Shown in pieces: positions 48,991 to 60,705 of a stretch of DNA of 64,000 nucleotides. Below the pieces are notes generated by a model. It was not told the DNA's origin. It was given only the letters and a program-made list of their open reading frames with translations, and searched no databases. A program made the position numbers and the translations under genes. The stretch is from Populus alba (taxonomy: Eukaryota > Streptophyta > Magnoliopsida > Malpighiales > Salicaceae). Position 1 is the first letter of the stretch. Each line of letters starts with the position of its first letter. The stretch covers positions 2,790,001-2,854,000 of the forward strand of contig NC_133296.1 of NCBI RefSeq assembly GCF_005239225.2, written 5' to 3'.

Positions 48991-50233
48991 TTTCATTTCA
49001 TTTTTTTTTGTTTTTTTAATAAAATAAAATAAAATAAGTCAAAATTTGAATTATGATAATTGCCCTATCTTTATAATATTTACGATGCAAAAACATTGAT
49101 TTTTTTTGTTTTTTAGCTTTGCATAGTAAATTTATAAAAAAAAATGAACACAAAAGGAACTTTTGCTTCTTTAAGAGTCTTGAAAACTTCAACAACAATA
49201 AATTAATAGACGACCATCATAGAGAGATATTGAAATTAAGAAATTCTAATCCCTAATAATCCCAATATTAATGAATGAAATTTAAATTAAAAAAAAAACT
49301 ATTTCAATAAAGGTAATTTGTGAGGTGTGCAGTGAATTCACCTCATCTTTTTAGTTTTTGTTAATAAATAATAATAATAATAATTAATAACCGGATAAAT
49401 GCTTCAAGATTATGATACATATACAAATGATAGATATTATGTTCTTATAGAAAGTTGAAGGTTACAAACTGCTACTCTAATAACAATTATAGCTCGACAA
49501 GTTTTCAGTTGACCCCTTGTTTTCAGTTAATACCTCATCTTGTCGAGGAAAATATCTAATTTTTTTTTTTGTTGTTGAAATGGTCTCATTATTCCAAGCG
49601 ACCTAGCCGATGGTGGAAAATACAAAAATTTTTCAAAAGTGATCCCATTGTAATTGGTACCTTCCTATGTGGAAAAATACAAGAATTTTTTAGAATGGTC
49701 TCATTATAATGGGTTATCTATCCAAGTTGAAAAATACGAAGATTTTTTAGAATGATTTCATTATAATAAGCTACCTGTCTAATAAAAAAATATTGTATAA
49801 TAAAAAAATACAAGTATTTTTTGGAATAGTCTCATTGGAATGGGTTTATAGACACACTTTTAAACACATAAAATTAAACAAGCACATGAGTATAAATATA
49901 TGATTATATATAATTTTTATCTAAAATATTCTTTTGAAGGAATAAGACAATCCTTTTTTTTTTTCTTGGACTTGATATATTGTAATTTGATTTATTTGTA
50001 AGATTTTGATTCCTTTGCTTTTCCTACTTCCTTCTCTTGATATGCGTGCACTGTTGGATGAATTATTTTTTTTTCATTCCCGTTAATGTTCTTTCAAGTT
50101 AGGAAAGATTGTTTGCCTTTTCAACGCTATAGAAAAATTGTTGTATCCTTTTTTTTTTGGGCGTTAAATGCTTTCACTGAACATGAATTGTTCTCTTTTT
50201 ATATATCTTGCAATAGAATTTTGAGTAGAATTT

Positions 50234-50270
<37 letters not shown>

Positions 50271-50460
50271 CCATTAAATAAAATAAGTATTGAAAAAAAC
50301 TCCCTTATTCAAAGTAATTTAGATTAATTTACATCAAGTTTAAAATTAATTTATTTTTAGTATTTTTCAATGATTTTAATATATTAATATTAAAAATTAA
50401 AAAAATTTATATTTTTTAATATAATTTCAACTAAAAACTATTTTAAAAAATATTATACAA
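48991..50460. other. AT-rich DNA with degenerate tandem repeats
   Basis: At 49560-49860 a unit of about 70-80 bp (gaaaaatac-aa-attttt-agaatg-tctcatta) recurs about four times. It resembles 55.83-55.90 kb (ggaaaaatatagagattttt), the noncoding spacer of the gypsy element there. A (TA)n run lies at 50239-50268. A MITE-like core lies at 50.31-50.46 kb. No gene. Confidence 0.5.
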
Positions 50461-52471
50461 CAGACACAAATCTTTGTCTCGGTTTCCAGCAATTCTAAAG
50501 TCTTTCTAAATGTAAGCAAACGACCTGGGTGTAAAAATCTATCTCATGGAACAGGCCCAATTCAAGCCTTAGCTAGGGCCGCACACAGCCCAATCTCTTA
50601 TGACAGAACGCGGCCTTTCAAAATAGCTTATTTTGCAACTCCCTTGTCTTCTTTTTTTTGTCGCTCATTTATATACCAAAAACTTAAGAAAAAAAAAAAT
50701 TCCTTTTAGAATATCTTGATTCAGTTATTTTATCTTTTTATTTTAGTCATTTTTCTTTTCTTTAAAGAATCTAAAAAAAAAACGAGATAGATAGATTGGA
50801 TGTAGGAGATTTGTTTTTAAATACGATTCTTGAAAAAACACATTTCAAAGTAATGTCTTAAACAATATATTTGAATATAGTATTTAAAATCATTCAAAAA
50901 TAACACAAGAAAAATTTAGAGTGAAGAAATGTTTGTTGTTATAGTTGAAATCATGTTTTATGACTTTTTAAAAAATATTTTGGTTGAAAATATTGTTTTT
51001 ATATTTTTTAAATTATTTTAATATACTAATATAAAAAATAATTTTTACTAATGGAAAGAAAAGCTAAGCAAATATCCTTACGAGGCCAAACACTGCCTAA
51101 GAGAAAAGCAAAGCAAAAATCCTCAAGAGGCAGATCATTAGTGGCTACCAGTACTCGAGAAATGTTCTTGAGGGCTATCTGATTGCTAATTTGATGATAA
51201 CTGCTGGTTGTGTGCTATTGGGCTAGTTTCTATGGAATAAGGTTTCTTGAGGGCTGTTGGTTTCTATGGAAGGGGGCTGCTCTACGGGGTTGTCAGTTTT
51301 TTGGCTCATCAGTATTGTGTTTCTTTGCAATGTTCTTGACAGTTTGACTATTTAGATCTTGCCACAGACCATTTTCTTGCTGCTGAATGACCTTCTCTCT
51401 TGTTTGTGGGCTGTAGACTTTTTGTTTTTGGATATTACTCTTCTTTCCTGTTTACGGTTACCGCCACTTCCTTTGTAGCCTTGTCTGGTTATGGCTTGAA
51501 CTAGAAAATTGCACCTTATTCATCAAAAATGAAATAGAAAAGAAAAAACAAAACCTCAGTCTTGTTTGCATTTTATTCTCAAGCATAAGTTTTGGGATAG
51601 CGTTGGATATGATTCCATGAAAATCTCAACCCTACTCTCAATTGAAGATCCAGATAATTACTGAAAAGCAGGGGTTTTCACGTCAGCGATTTATGATGAA
51701 GATTGTATCTTTGAAGATCCAACTATTAAATTCCAAGGTAAAAACCTTTGATCTTTTATGTGATTATACATCTTCAGCAGTTTCATTTATGCCAACTCAT
51801 CAGATACTATTTTCGTGGATTTTTAGGGATTATGCTGTGATCTGAAACTATATTCAATCAAATCCTCATCTCAAATTATTCCATGATGTGCTACATCGTT
51901 GATGAAGTCTGTAAGAGTCCGCTTGCATTACTTGGAATTCAATCTTCATTCCCCTTGCTTTTTGTTCAGGTACAAGTTGTATTCACGCAATTTGAATTTG
52001 CTGGTTCCTTTCTTCGATTGTCCATCAATTGGATTGCAAGACATTGAAAAGGTAAACGTTCTCTATAAACTTAAAATTGATTTCACAGTAAATAAAAACT
52101 GCATATTCACATAAAGTCTCAACTTTATATCAGGTCATTCGAGGCAATCCTGATATATTTGACAGTGAGAACTATATGTTTTTGGAAACATATAGTTAAA
52201 TCATCACCCCAGCTTATAGTCCAAACAACATAGTTTGGGAATTTTGGTGTAGTGATTGAGAACTGGCTGGATAAAGCTGTTTTTATTTAATATCTTCTCT
52301 TGCCTGTATAGAATGTCAAGTTCTTTGATCAATTGCCCAAACTCAACACACTACTTTGAAATCTGTCATAAAGTTCATATTTTGCCAGTACAAGTTTTTC
52401 AGTGCTTGCTTCTAAGGAAATTTTGTTAGCTGAGGGTTTTCTAGCAACACAAGAATATACCCCCTTGGTTT
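50461..52471. repeat. Segmental-duplication block, copy 3 (left part)
   Basis: It matches 5.6-6.67 and 26.39-27.2 kb, and 51.06-51.17 matches 25.2-25.3 kb. The block is interrupted at ggttt (52467-52471) by copia element B and resumes after the second ggttt at 62377-62381 (compare the uninterrupted cttggtttcactcccttaag at 6662). Confidence 0.85.
51671..52051 (+). pseudogene. DUF2358-like exon pair, broken copy 3
   Basis: Segment 51671-51737 encodes GVFTSAIYDEDCIFEDPTIK plus FQ and ends at gtaaaa. Segment 51970-52051 encodes KLYSRNLNLLVPFFDCPSIG plus LQDIEK and ends at gtaaac. It is the best-preserved second exon of the three copies, but one nucleotide is missing just after the acceptor, so the two exons do not join in frame. 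Confidence 0.62.
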
Positions 52472-53342
52472 TGTTGAACTTAAACTCAATCTAGAAGGTC
52501 AAGGAAGGCAACCACCACCTAGCCAGCCACCAGCTGTCACCGACTAGCCGCCAGCCGCCAGCTACCACCGCAACCACCGGCCACCTTCACACCTAAAAGT
52601 TTGAATTTTCTTGTTTTGAATTTGTGTATAAATAGGGAGCTAAGCTTATGTTATTTTGTGTGGAGAGTTTAGAGAGAAACACTAGATATAGAGAGAGAGG
52701 GCGTGTATTAAGATTTTGTGTTATTGTAAGCTTTTGTTCTTGAAATAAAACTTTGTATTTTATCCCCTCTGAGTGTTTCAAAGCCACCACCAGTGGTTTC
52801 TCCCACCAACAATTGGTATCAGAGCCCTATTTCTCAGAAAACAGAAGTGTTTTGGGATATACCCGAATTTTCAAAGTTGTCTAAAACAAGTTTTGATCAT
52901 TCCACAGTGTAGAGATCATCCATACTAACTCACTGGTGCAAAAATCCGCCTCATCGGAGCCCGCGGTGAGCCACATGCGCTTCCTGAAGATTCGGTGACT
53001 ATTTCCCACGTGCGCCAGAGGTAGACGACGACTGAGCCACACGCGCGCCATATTTGAGTCGTTTAAGCCTTATAAGCCGAGCTGAAAACCGAGTTGCCAT
53101 CCAGCTGCGCCGAGCCGCCATCAAGCCGAGCCGACCGAATATTCCTCAGAATATTCCTGGTTCAACCCCAGCGAACCGCCCGCCATATAGAATCGATTTT
53201 TGGACCGGTTCACCCTATTTTGGACCCATTTTCAACAAAGTCAGACCGGTTCCCTACTATTTTGAGCATTCCGAATCGATCTAAAGTGTTTGTTTTGCCA
53301 AATTCGTCTCCTAGAAGGTGATATAGTCATTCAAAGAGCAAA

Positions 53343-55615
53343 ATGACTACAGAAAGTACACAAACACTCATTCTGAAGCTGACCAAAGACAACTATGATA
53401 GTTGGTGCATCAGATTGAAGGCATTTCTTGGCTCATAAGAGTGTATAGATATTGTACAATATGGTTATGATGAACCAGAGTCCAAAGAAGCAGAAGATGT
53501 TCTATAAGAGGCATAGAAGCAAGCCTTAAAAGTCAACAAAAAGAAAGACAACAAAGCAAAGACCATCATCTATCAAGGTCTTGATGAAGATACATTCGAG
53601 ATCATTGCTTCTGCTGAAACATCAAAAGACATATGGGAGGCTCTCCAACAAAAATACAAAGGTGTTGACAAAATCAAAAAGATTCGTCTTCAATCTTTGC
53701 GAGGTGAATTCAAACTATTACAAATGAAGTTCTCGGAGTCTATTTTTTATTATCACACAAGAATTATGGTGATAGTCAATTAGATGAGAAGAAATGGAGA
53801 AGCCATCATAGATTCTCGAATTACTGAGAAAATTTTGAGATCCCTAGATCCAAAATTTGATTTTGTTGTTGTCGCCATTAAAGAGTCCAAAGAAGTGGAC
53901 AAGTTGATAGTTGATGAGCTTATGAGTTCCTTGCAAGCTTATGAGCAAAAGATTGTAAAAAGAAATGGAGATAAGGCCATTGAGCATGCCTTACAAGCAA
54001 AGCTGTCTCTCAAAGACAGATATGAGCAAGGGGAGACTTCAACAAGTGGATATACCACTCAAGCAAAGAAGTTAACAATCCAAAGGAGGATTTCAGCGAT
54101 TCCAAGGAAGAGGATCTTGGAATACATGCTTTAGAGGAAGAGGTGGTAGAAACACCACCAGAGGAGGTCGAGGATAACGAGCTTTCACTCCTAGTGGAAA
54201 AGGAGGCGGTTACAATAACTATGACAAGAAGAATATCCAATGTTATAGTTACAATCAATTTGGGCACTATAACACTGAATGTCGAAGGAAAGCTCCGTTA
54301 GAAGTACGTGAGCAAGCCAACTATGCAGAGAAGGATGATAGAGGAGTAGCTGCATTACTTGTCCAACAAGGACTTGACGAGAAACAGGAGAATATATGGT
54401 ATCTAGATTCTGGAGCCAGCAATCACATGTGTGGCCACTGAGATTTATTTGGTGATCTAGATAAGACCATTCAAGGTTTAGTTACTTTTCGAGATACCTC
54501 AAAAGTTCCATTCAAAGGTAAAGGAAACATCTCAATCAAGTTGAAGAATGACGATCACAGCTACATCGTCGATGTTTATTATGTCCCAACCATAAAGTAG
54601 AACTTGATCAACATAGGTCAACTTATGGAGAGAGGTTATACTCTTTTCACGAAGAATTGTCATCTGACAATTACAGACTACAATGGGAGACTAATTGCCT
54701 ATGTGAAAATGTCTAAGAATAGGATGTTTCTTTTAAACATCCAGTATGATGCAGCAAGGTGTTTGAGCGCCATCACCAACAGTGAAGAATGGCTTTGGCA
54801 CCTGAGGCTTGGACATCTAAATTTCACGAGTATGAAGATGCTAGCAAGCAATAAGATGGTCAAAGGTATGCCTCACATTGATCATCCAGATGAAGTCTGT
54901 GAGAGTTGTGTCCTCAGCAAACATCACAGATCCAGTTTTGCCAAAGAAGTCAATTGGAAAGCAAAGAGGTCACTGGAGTTAGTGCACACAGATGTGTGTG
55001 GTCCAATAAAGCCTATGTTGACTGGACAAAATAGGCACTTCCTCACTTTTATTTATGATTTTAGCATAAAGATGTGGATATACTTTCTGAAGAGGAGGTC
55101 ATAACTATTCAATTGTTTTAAAGATTTTAAAGCAATTGTGGAGAAGCAAAGTGGCTATAAGATCAGAACTGTGAGATCTGATCAAGGTGGAGAATATACA
55201 ACAAATGACTTTGAAGCCTTTTGTACACAACAAGGCATCAAACATCAGACAACACCAGCTTATACACCACAGCTAAATGGTGTAGCTGAGAGGAAGAATC
55301 GAACGATTCTTGCCATGGCCAGAAGTCTGCTCAAAGCAAAGAAGCTGCCCAAGCAATACTAGGCTGAAGCTGTATCATGTGCAGTGTATCTACTGAATCG
55401 CTGCCTAACTAAAAGTTTGCAAGGTGTCACTCTAGAAGAAGCATGGAGCGGTCACAAACCAAGTGTTACTCATCTACGAGTCTTTGGTTGTGTGGCATAT
55501 GCAAAGATCCCATGTGCAAGAAGGACAAAACTCGATGATAAAAGCAAGAAATGCATCTTTGTCGGATATGGTGAAAGAAGGATGGGATACAAACTGTATA
55601 ATCCCATCACAAAGA
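53343..55615 (+). pseudogene. Copia B gag and 5' part of pol
   Basis: It opens MTTESTQTLILKLTKDNYDS (gag), continues through a damaged zinc knuckle (CYSYNQFGHYNTEC, second Cys changed to Tyr) and a protease with YLDSGASNHMCG. The integrase (ITNSEEWLWHLRLGHLNFTS; VRSDQGGEYTTNDFEAFCTQ; HLRVFGCVAYAKIP) ends at GYKLYNPITKK. Most of it lies in a single frame broken by point-mutation stops (tag, tga, taa) rather than by frameshifts, which suggests decay by base substitution. Confidence 0.9.
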
Positions 55616-55800
55616 AGGACGAGGGCTCGAAGGCGCGCTCGAATGGAGATAAGACGAGGGCTCGAAGGCGCACTCGAATGGAGGTATGATAGGAAATGCA
55701 CTACCTTTGATGGTCGAGGGCTCGAAGGCGCGCTCGAAAATAAATAAGACGAGGGCTCGAAAGCGCGCTTGAATGGAGGTAGGATAGGAAATGAACTACC
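55616..55800. repeat. Tandem repeat in gypsy spacer, about 35-bp unit
   Basis: The unit gacgagggctcgaaggcgcg with a following ctcgaatggag recurs about four times with small changes. It is unusually GC-rich for the window. Confidence 0.85.
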
Positions 55801-57124
55801 TCAAGAGTGGAAACTAAAAGGGGGTGGAAAAATATAGAGATTTTTCAGGTGGCCTAATTCTCATGGGCGGCCTGCCCAGGTTGAATAATTCTAAAAAATG
55901 AAAATTTTTCAACAGCAATTTTGATCTTTGGCCATTTCAAGGTGGCCTTCCACTTGATGGATTTCGTTGGAATTTTCTCATATGAAATTTGCAAAACTCA
56001 TTGTCTAATGTCTCAAAGTTTAAATGATATGCATGCATCTTTACCTGATTTGAAATATAGGACCCCACTTCTTCACAGTCTTCTTGTTGATTGATTGGTG
56101 AGATCTTGCTATCTGATTTGAGTCATCTTTGTCGCTTGACTTCTAGCCCACTCGAGTTGGCCTATGTAAGTTTATTTCCAGATTTTTTTACATAACTCAG
56201 CTTTTGCGATGCCCATCGTGACCCACTTGCTTGCTAGAGATTTTCTAATCTCGTCAAATAATTTGAGATGATTACCCCTCGTCTCACTGCTAAAAAAAAA
56301 ACATTCGGTATCACTTGCTGAAAGGATCGAGCTGTCTTTTGTAAACCAAAATGCCTCATTGTCTTGTTGTAAGGGATGATAGATTTTCCTTAAACACAAT
56401 GTTGTCCCCTTGTATTGGTTATTGCCCCTAAGTGTGCTATGTCACTGACTTAGATGAATAATGATTTTAAGAGGCTATTCTCTCATTTGGTGAACGAATA
56501 TGAGTCTAGGATGAATCTTGAAATCTTGATCTTGCATTTTGAAAACAAAATTTATTTCAATGTGAGTCTAAAATAATTTGCTTTTGAAATCTTGCAACTC
56601 CTTGGTTATTGTCTTTCTTGGAACATAGATTATTTTCTCCTGTGTTTGGTAATGAGGTTTTCGGTGAAAATATGTCATGAGATGACCTTTTGTTTCGAAG
56701 TGAAGGGCTCAAGAAAAAGCTCGAGGTTTTGTATGAGAAAAACTTGTCTCTTTTTGAACGTTTATTTTTATCAGCATGAATAATAATGAGTAGTTTATTC
56801 TTGATGTCATGAATCTTATGAAAAAGTATTCTTTGCATTTTGAGAGCATTGTTTATTGTTCTAGGTTGCTTGCTTGCTTGATTAGAAAGGACTTCTACAG
56901 GCACGTAACGTAGGCTGTGGTTTTTGGCTATGAAAGAAAAGGATTTATAAGGCTCAAAGAGTGTTTCAGGGCTTCAAAGACTGAAGATCACTATCAATAG
57001 TTTGACTCTTGACATCATTCATATTTCTTTTGCCGCTCTTCTTTGATTTGCCACCTTTTTTTTTTTCATTGCTTTGCTAGAGCATACTCACTTTATCTTG
57101 GTTATCACTTTTTCTTGTGATTTA

Positions 57125-57345
57125 GGCATGCCCCTTAGTATTTGAGTTTCTTGGGCTCTTTTGTCTTTTGGCTTTCTCACGGCTTTATCATCTTTCTTGA
57201 TCATTGAAATTTCACTTGCCCCTTACTTTTTTTCTTGTGAAGTGGGCATGATCCCTAGCATTTGTATTTCTTGGGCTCTTTTGCCTTTTGGATTTCTCAC
57301 GGCTTTATCGTTCTTCTTGATCATTGAAATTTCACTTGCCCCCAG
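57125..57345. repeat. 120-bp tandem duplication in gypsy spacer
   Basis: ggcatg with following ttcttgggctcttttg starts at 57125 and again at 57245, exactly 120 nt apart, each ending in ttgatcattgaaatttcact. Tandem repeats in the untranslated part are common in the Tat/Ogre lineage. Confidence 0.85.
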
Positions 57346-58200
57346 TGTAGGGTGTGATCTTAGTCGGGATTTTTTATGAAAGAAAAATTATTTAAGCTCA
57401 AAAAGGGTTTGCAAGGGATGTACTTATTTTAGAACGTGAAAGGAATAACAAAGATGGCTTTTCCTCATTTCAAGCGCAAGCAGCTATGATCAATAAACTT
57501 TGACCTTGTATAGTGTGATGGTTTATTCTTTGCAAAGATGCATTTCATGAGTTATTAGCAACCAGTTCACTACATACCATTATTCATACATTTAAAAACA
57601 TATGTTTCAAGAGTCATGGGGTAAGGGTATTTTTTTCTTTTTCTTTTTAGAGTTTGGTCACCTCTATGAAGGAGTTGTTTGATTCACTTGTCATTCTACA
57701 AGTAGAATGTAAAAAATATCATTTTTGAATAAACATCAAATTACTTTTGAAATCAAAATGCCAGATCAATTTTTCAAAACTCCAATAGGGAAACTGACTT
57801 TTGGTAAAGAGATGAATTGCGTCTATGAGATTGCATAAGGCTTCAAAGATGTGTTTGTGAATCTTTCTAAGAAAACTCTCTCAAAAAAATGAATAATGCT
57901 AATCGTAAACACGATTGAATGACAAACTCATTATTTTCATTGAAACTTTAGAAAATAAGTTCAACAAGAAAGAACTTATGACAACATCTTGGGCTATGAA
58001 TACTAGCATGATAACATATAAAGGGGCTAAACATTTAGCGATCATTGATTGGAATTTCTGGAATATTTCAATCATTCATTCTCCTCGACAAGGGCATCTT
58101 TTCAACAGTCAATTGAAATCAAATATAGATCATTCTTGACCTAATATCACCATAGCTTTATCTTCAAGATAGTTGATTTCTAAGAGTTGATGTGAAGCAA

Positions 58201-59232
58201 TTAGCTATAGAAATGATAAGTGCCTTGGCAACCACCTTCAGTGAAACCGTTCTTCTCAGTCGGATAAGCAATTTTACCTAACCCAATGGCTTGTTCAATC
58301 CTCTCAGCTATAACAACTAGGTCAGTAAAATGTTGTGCAGAGCTTCTAACCAAGTATTCAAAGTATGGAGCTTTAAAGGTGATGGAAAATAAACTGATCA
58401 TTTCTTTTTCCAACATGGGAGGGTTAACTTGTGCAGCTACCTCACTCCATCTTCGGGCGCATTCTCTTATAGACTCCTTGTTGTCCTTTTCCATAGCTTG
58501 CAAGCTTAAACGATCAGGGCCCACGTATATATTGAACTTATATTGCCTCATGAAGGCATCCACTAAATCCTTCCATTGTTTAACCTTGGTATTGTCCAAC
58601 CACATATACCAAGTGAGGGCAACATTACTCAGACTGTCTTGAAAGAAATGAATCAGCAATTTCTCATCATGAACCACCTCAGCCATTTTGTTGCAGTATG
58701 CTTGAGATGAGTTATAGGGCATTGAGTTTCCATATATTTAACAAATTCTAGCACTCTAAATTTTTTTGGGAATGACAACGTTGGGCACCAAACACATCTC
58801 GGCAGCCTTTATAGGATCATATAGGTGAATTCCCTCAAATGCCATTATCCTTTGTTCTAGGGCAATAAATTTGGTCAAATCATTTTCTTTTACCATATTG
58901 CCTTTTTGAGATCCTTTCTCTGTAGACTCAATGGTGGAAGAAATTCTTGTAGGGTATGATGGTTGGAAATGCATAGCTTGTTGAAATTCAGATGACACCC
59001 TATTTGCCCCCAGATTTTATAGATCGAAATAAGTTACATGCATATCTTCAGGCTGAGCTATAAGTGTTGCTTTTCCAGATTTATCTCTCAATGCCTGCTC
59101 GAGTAGATTAGTAAGCCTTGCGACTTCTTCTTTAAGATTGTCCAACTCTTTTTGATGTTGGGCTTCCAACTGGGCTCTTTCTTCGTTTTTCATTTTTCTC
59201 TTTCTCGAACGAGTGTTATAAATGGGTTTCAA
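58201..59232 (-). pseudogene. Gypsy (Tat/Ogre-like) gag, broken
   Basis: Three consecutive minus-strand frames are present. 59232-59017 encodes MKPIYNTRSRKRKMKNEERA and a coiled-coil-like LDNLKEEVARLTNLLEQAL. 58998-58756 is a linker. 58722-58201 is the capsid core with DEKLLIHFFQDSLSNVALTW, KQWKDLVDAFMRQYKFNI and ECARRWSEVAAQVNPPMLEK, typical of Tat/Ogre capsids. Stops separate the parts, and no nucleocapsid knuckle or pol follows. This fixes the element's orientation. Confidence 0.88.
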
Positions 59233-59750
59233 TGGGGAACCTATATTTCAACCTGTAAATGTAAATCATGCAATTTATGCAAAAATGTTGATTCAATTAA
59301 AAATGCGTATAAAATGCAGACATGTCCATCACGGGATGACAACCTAATAGGAAGATCTTAATTGCTGAGTGCATCAAAGGGTTGGTCATTATCTAGTTTC
59401 AAAGGGTCTCTCGCATGCTCAGTGATCGTCCATGAAAGGTCGATATGAGGCTTACAAGTAGTGTGAAAATAGAGGCCCTGAGTAATATCAGTTTGGCATA
59501 TCAACCACTTCCAAGTAAACGATCAAGCGAGAGTTGGATGGTTTCATGAGTCTTACCCAGGCTAAAGCCATTGGGGTACCGTTACTTTCCCACTTATCCT
59601 AGATTTTCAGGTGTGTGCTCTTAACGTGATACATGACAATATAAACATGGATGCATGCTAAAGCAGTAAATTCAAGAAAAATGAACAAATAAACATAACA
59701 TAACAAACATTATAGCAATTGATAAACAAAAGGCAAAGCTTAGTCCATTA

Positions 59751-59770
59751 GTCCCCAGTGGAGTCGTCAT
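59751..59770 (-). other. Primer-binding-site-like region of the gypsy element
   Basis: Read on the minus strand just after the 5' LTR: atgacgactccactggggac. It resembles the tRNA-Arg type site (tggcgactcc-ctgggga) that I recall for Tat/Ogre elements, with CG-to-CA/TG type changes. Confidence 0.5.
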
Positions 59771-60432
59771 TCTGTCGCACCCGACATCGCGGCGGCCTTA
59801 AAAATTATTTAAATCTTTGGAAAGAACGGATTTCTAGCATCCTGTTCTTTAATGGGGAATATTCTTTGTTTAAGGAGTCGCCACCTAGTATTATGGTCAG
59901 TAGGAACACTAACTGGTCAACAGAGATTCTATGGTTCGGGACTAGTTACGTAAAAGAGAAGATATTATCACCCCTTAAACATCCTGCCTGAAACAGGCTG
60001 CGTTGCTAGTTTCATCTTAAATTGCTAAATGTTTATTAGTTTATGGTATGAAAATTTGCTTATAATATTCCTGACTCTGGCGCCAATGAATATTCAACTA
60101 CGAATATTTCCAACTCTGGCGTTGGTACATATTAAGTAGCTATAAAATAAATTAGATAAATATTTTTTTTATTCCTGACTCTGGCGTCAGTGAATAAACA
60201 AATAAAATAAATTTATTTTTACGCATGCACAATCTTTTTATGTTTCTAGTAAAATAAAATAAAATACAATGAAAGAATAATATAAATTTAAACCGGTATT
60301 TTTATTCCTGACTCTGGCGTCAGTGAATAAACCAATAAATTTATATTGTCTTTATTCACGCATACATATTTTTTTATTTTTACTTTTTTACCTTTTTACT
60401 TTTTTATTTTTCTGTTTTTTTTCTTTTTACCT

Positions 60433-60465
60433 GCAGGCGTGCATGAACTGCTCACGCACGCCTGC
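60433..60465. repeat. Perfect 10-bp stem hairpin in gypsy LTR
   Basis: gcaggcgtgc (60433-60442) pairs exactly with gcacgcctgc (60456-60465) across a 13-nt loop. Confidence 0.88.
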
Positions 60466-60705
60466 TACAGAAACATTGTAATTAAAATGCGAAACCGAAG
60501 CTTACCTGTTGCTGCACTTGAAGATGAAGATGACGAGGATGGAGGGCTGGCCAGCTGAAACGTTTTCTTCTCCTCTGTTTTCTCTTCATTCTTCCCCTGG
60601 TCTTCTTCCCGTGCTCTCCTTGTCTCTACTGCGCTCATCCATTTTCCTTCTCACTCTTCTGGTTTTCTTTTCATTTTAATCATCCCTTTCTGCTCCCTTC
60701 CTTTC

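Noticed and set aside
60346..60558. Open frame upstream of the ERF gene as its 5' exon
   Set aside because: It is low-complexity LTR sequence with a hairpin; its acidic end is not an ERF feature and there is no splice support.
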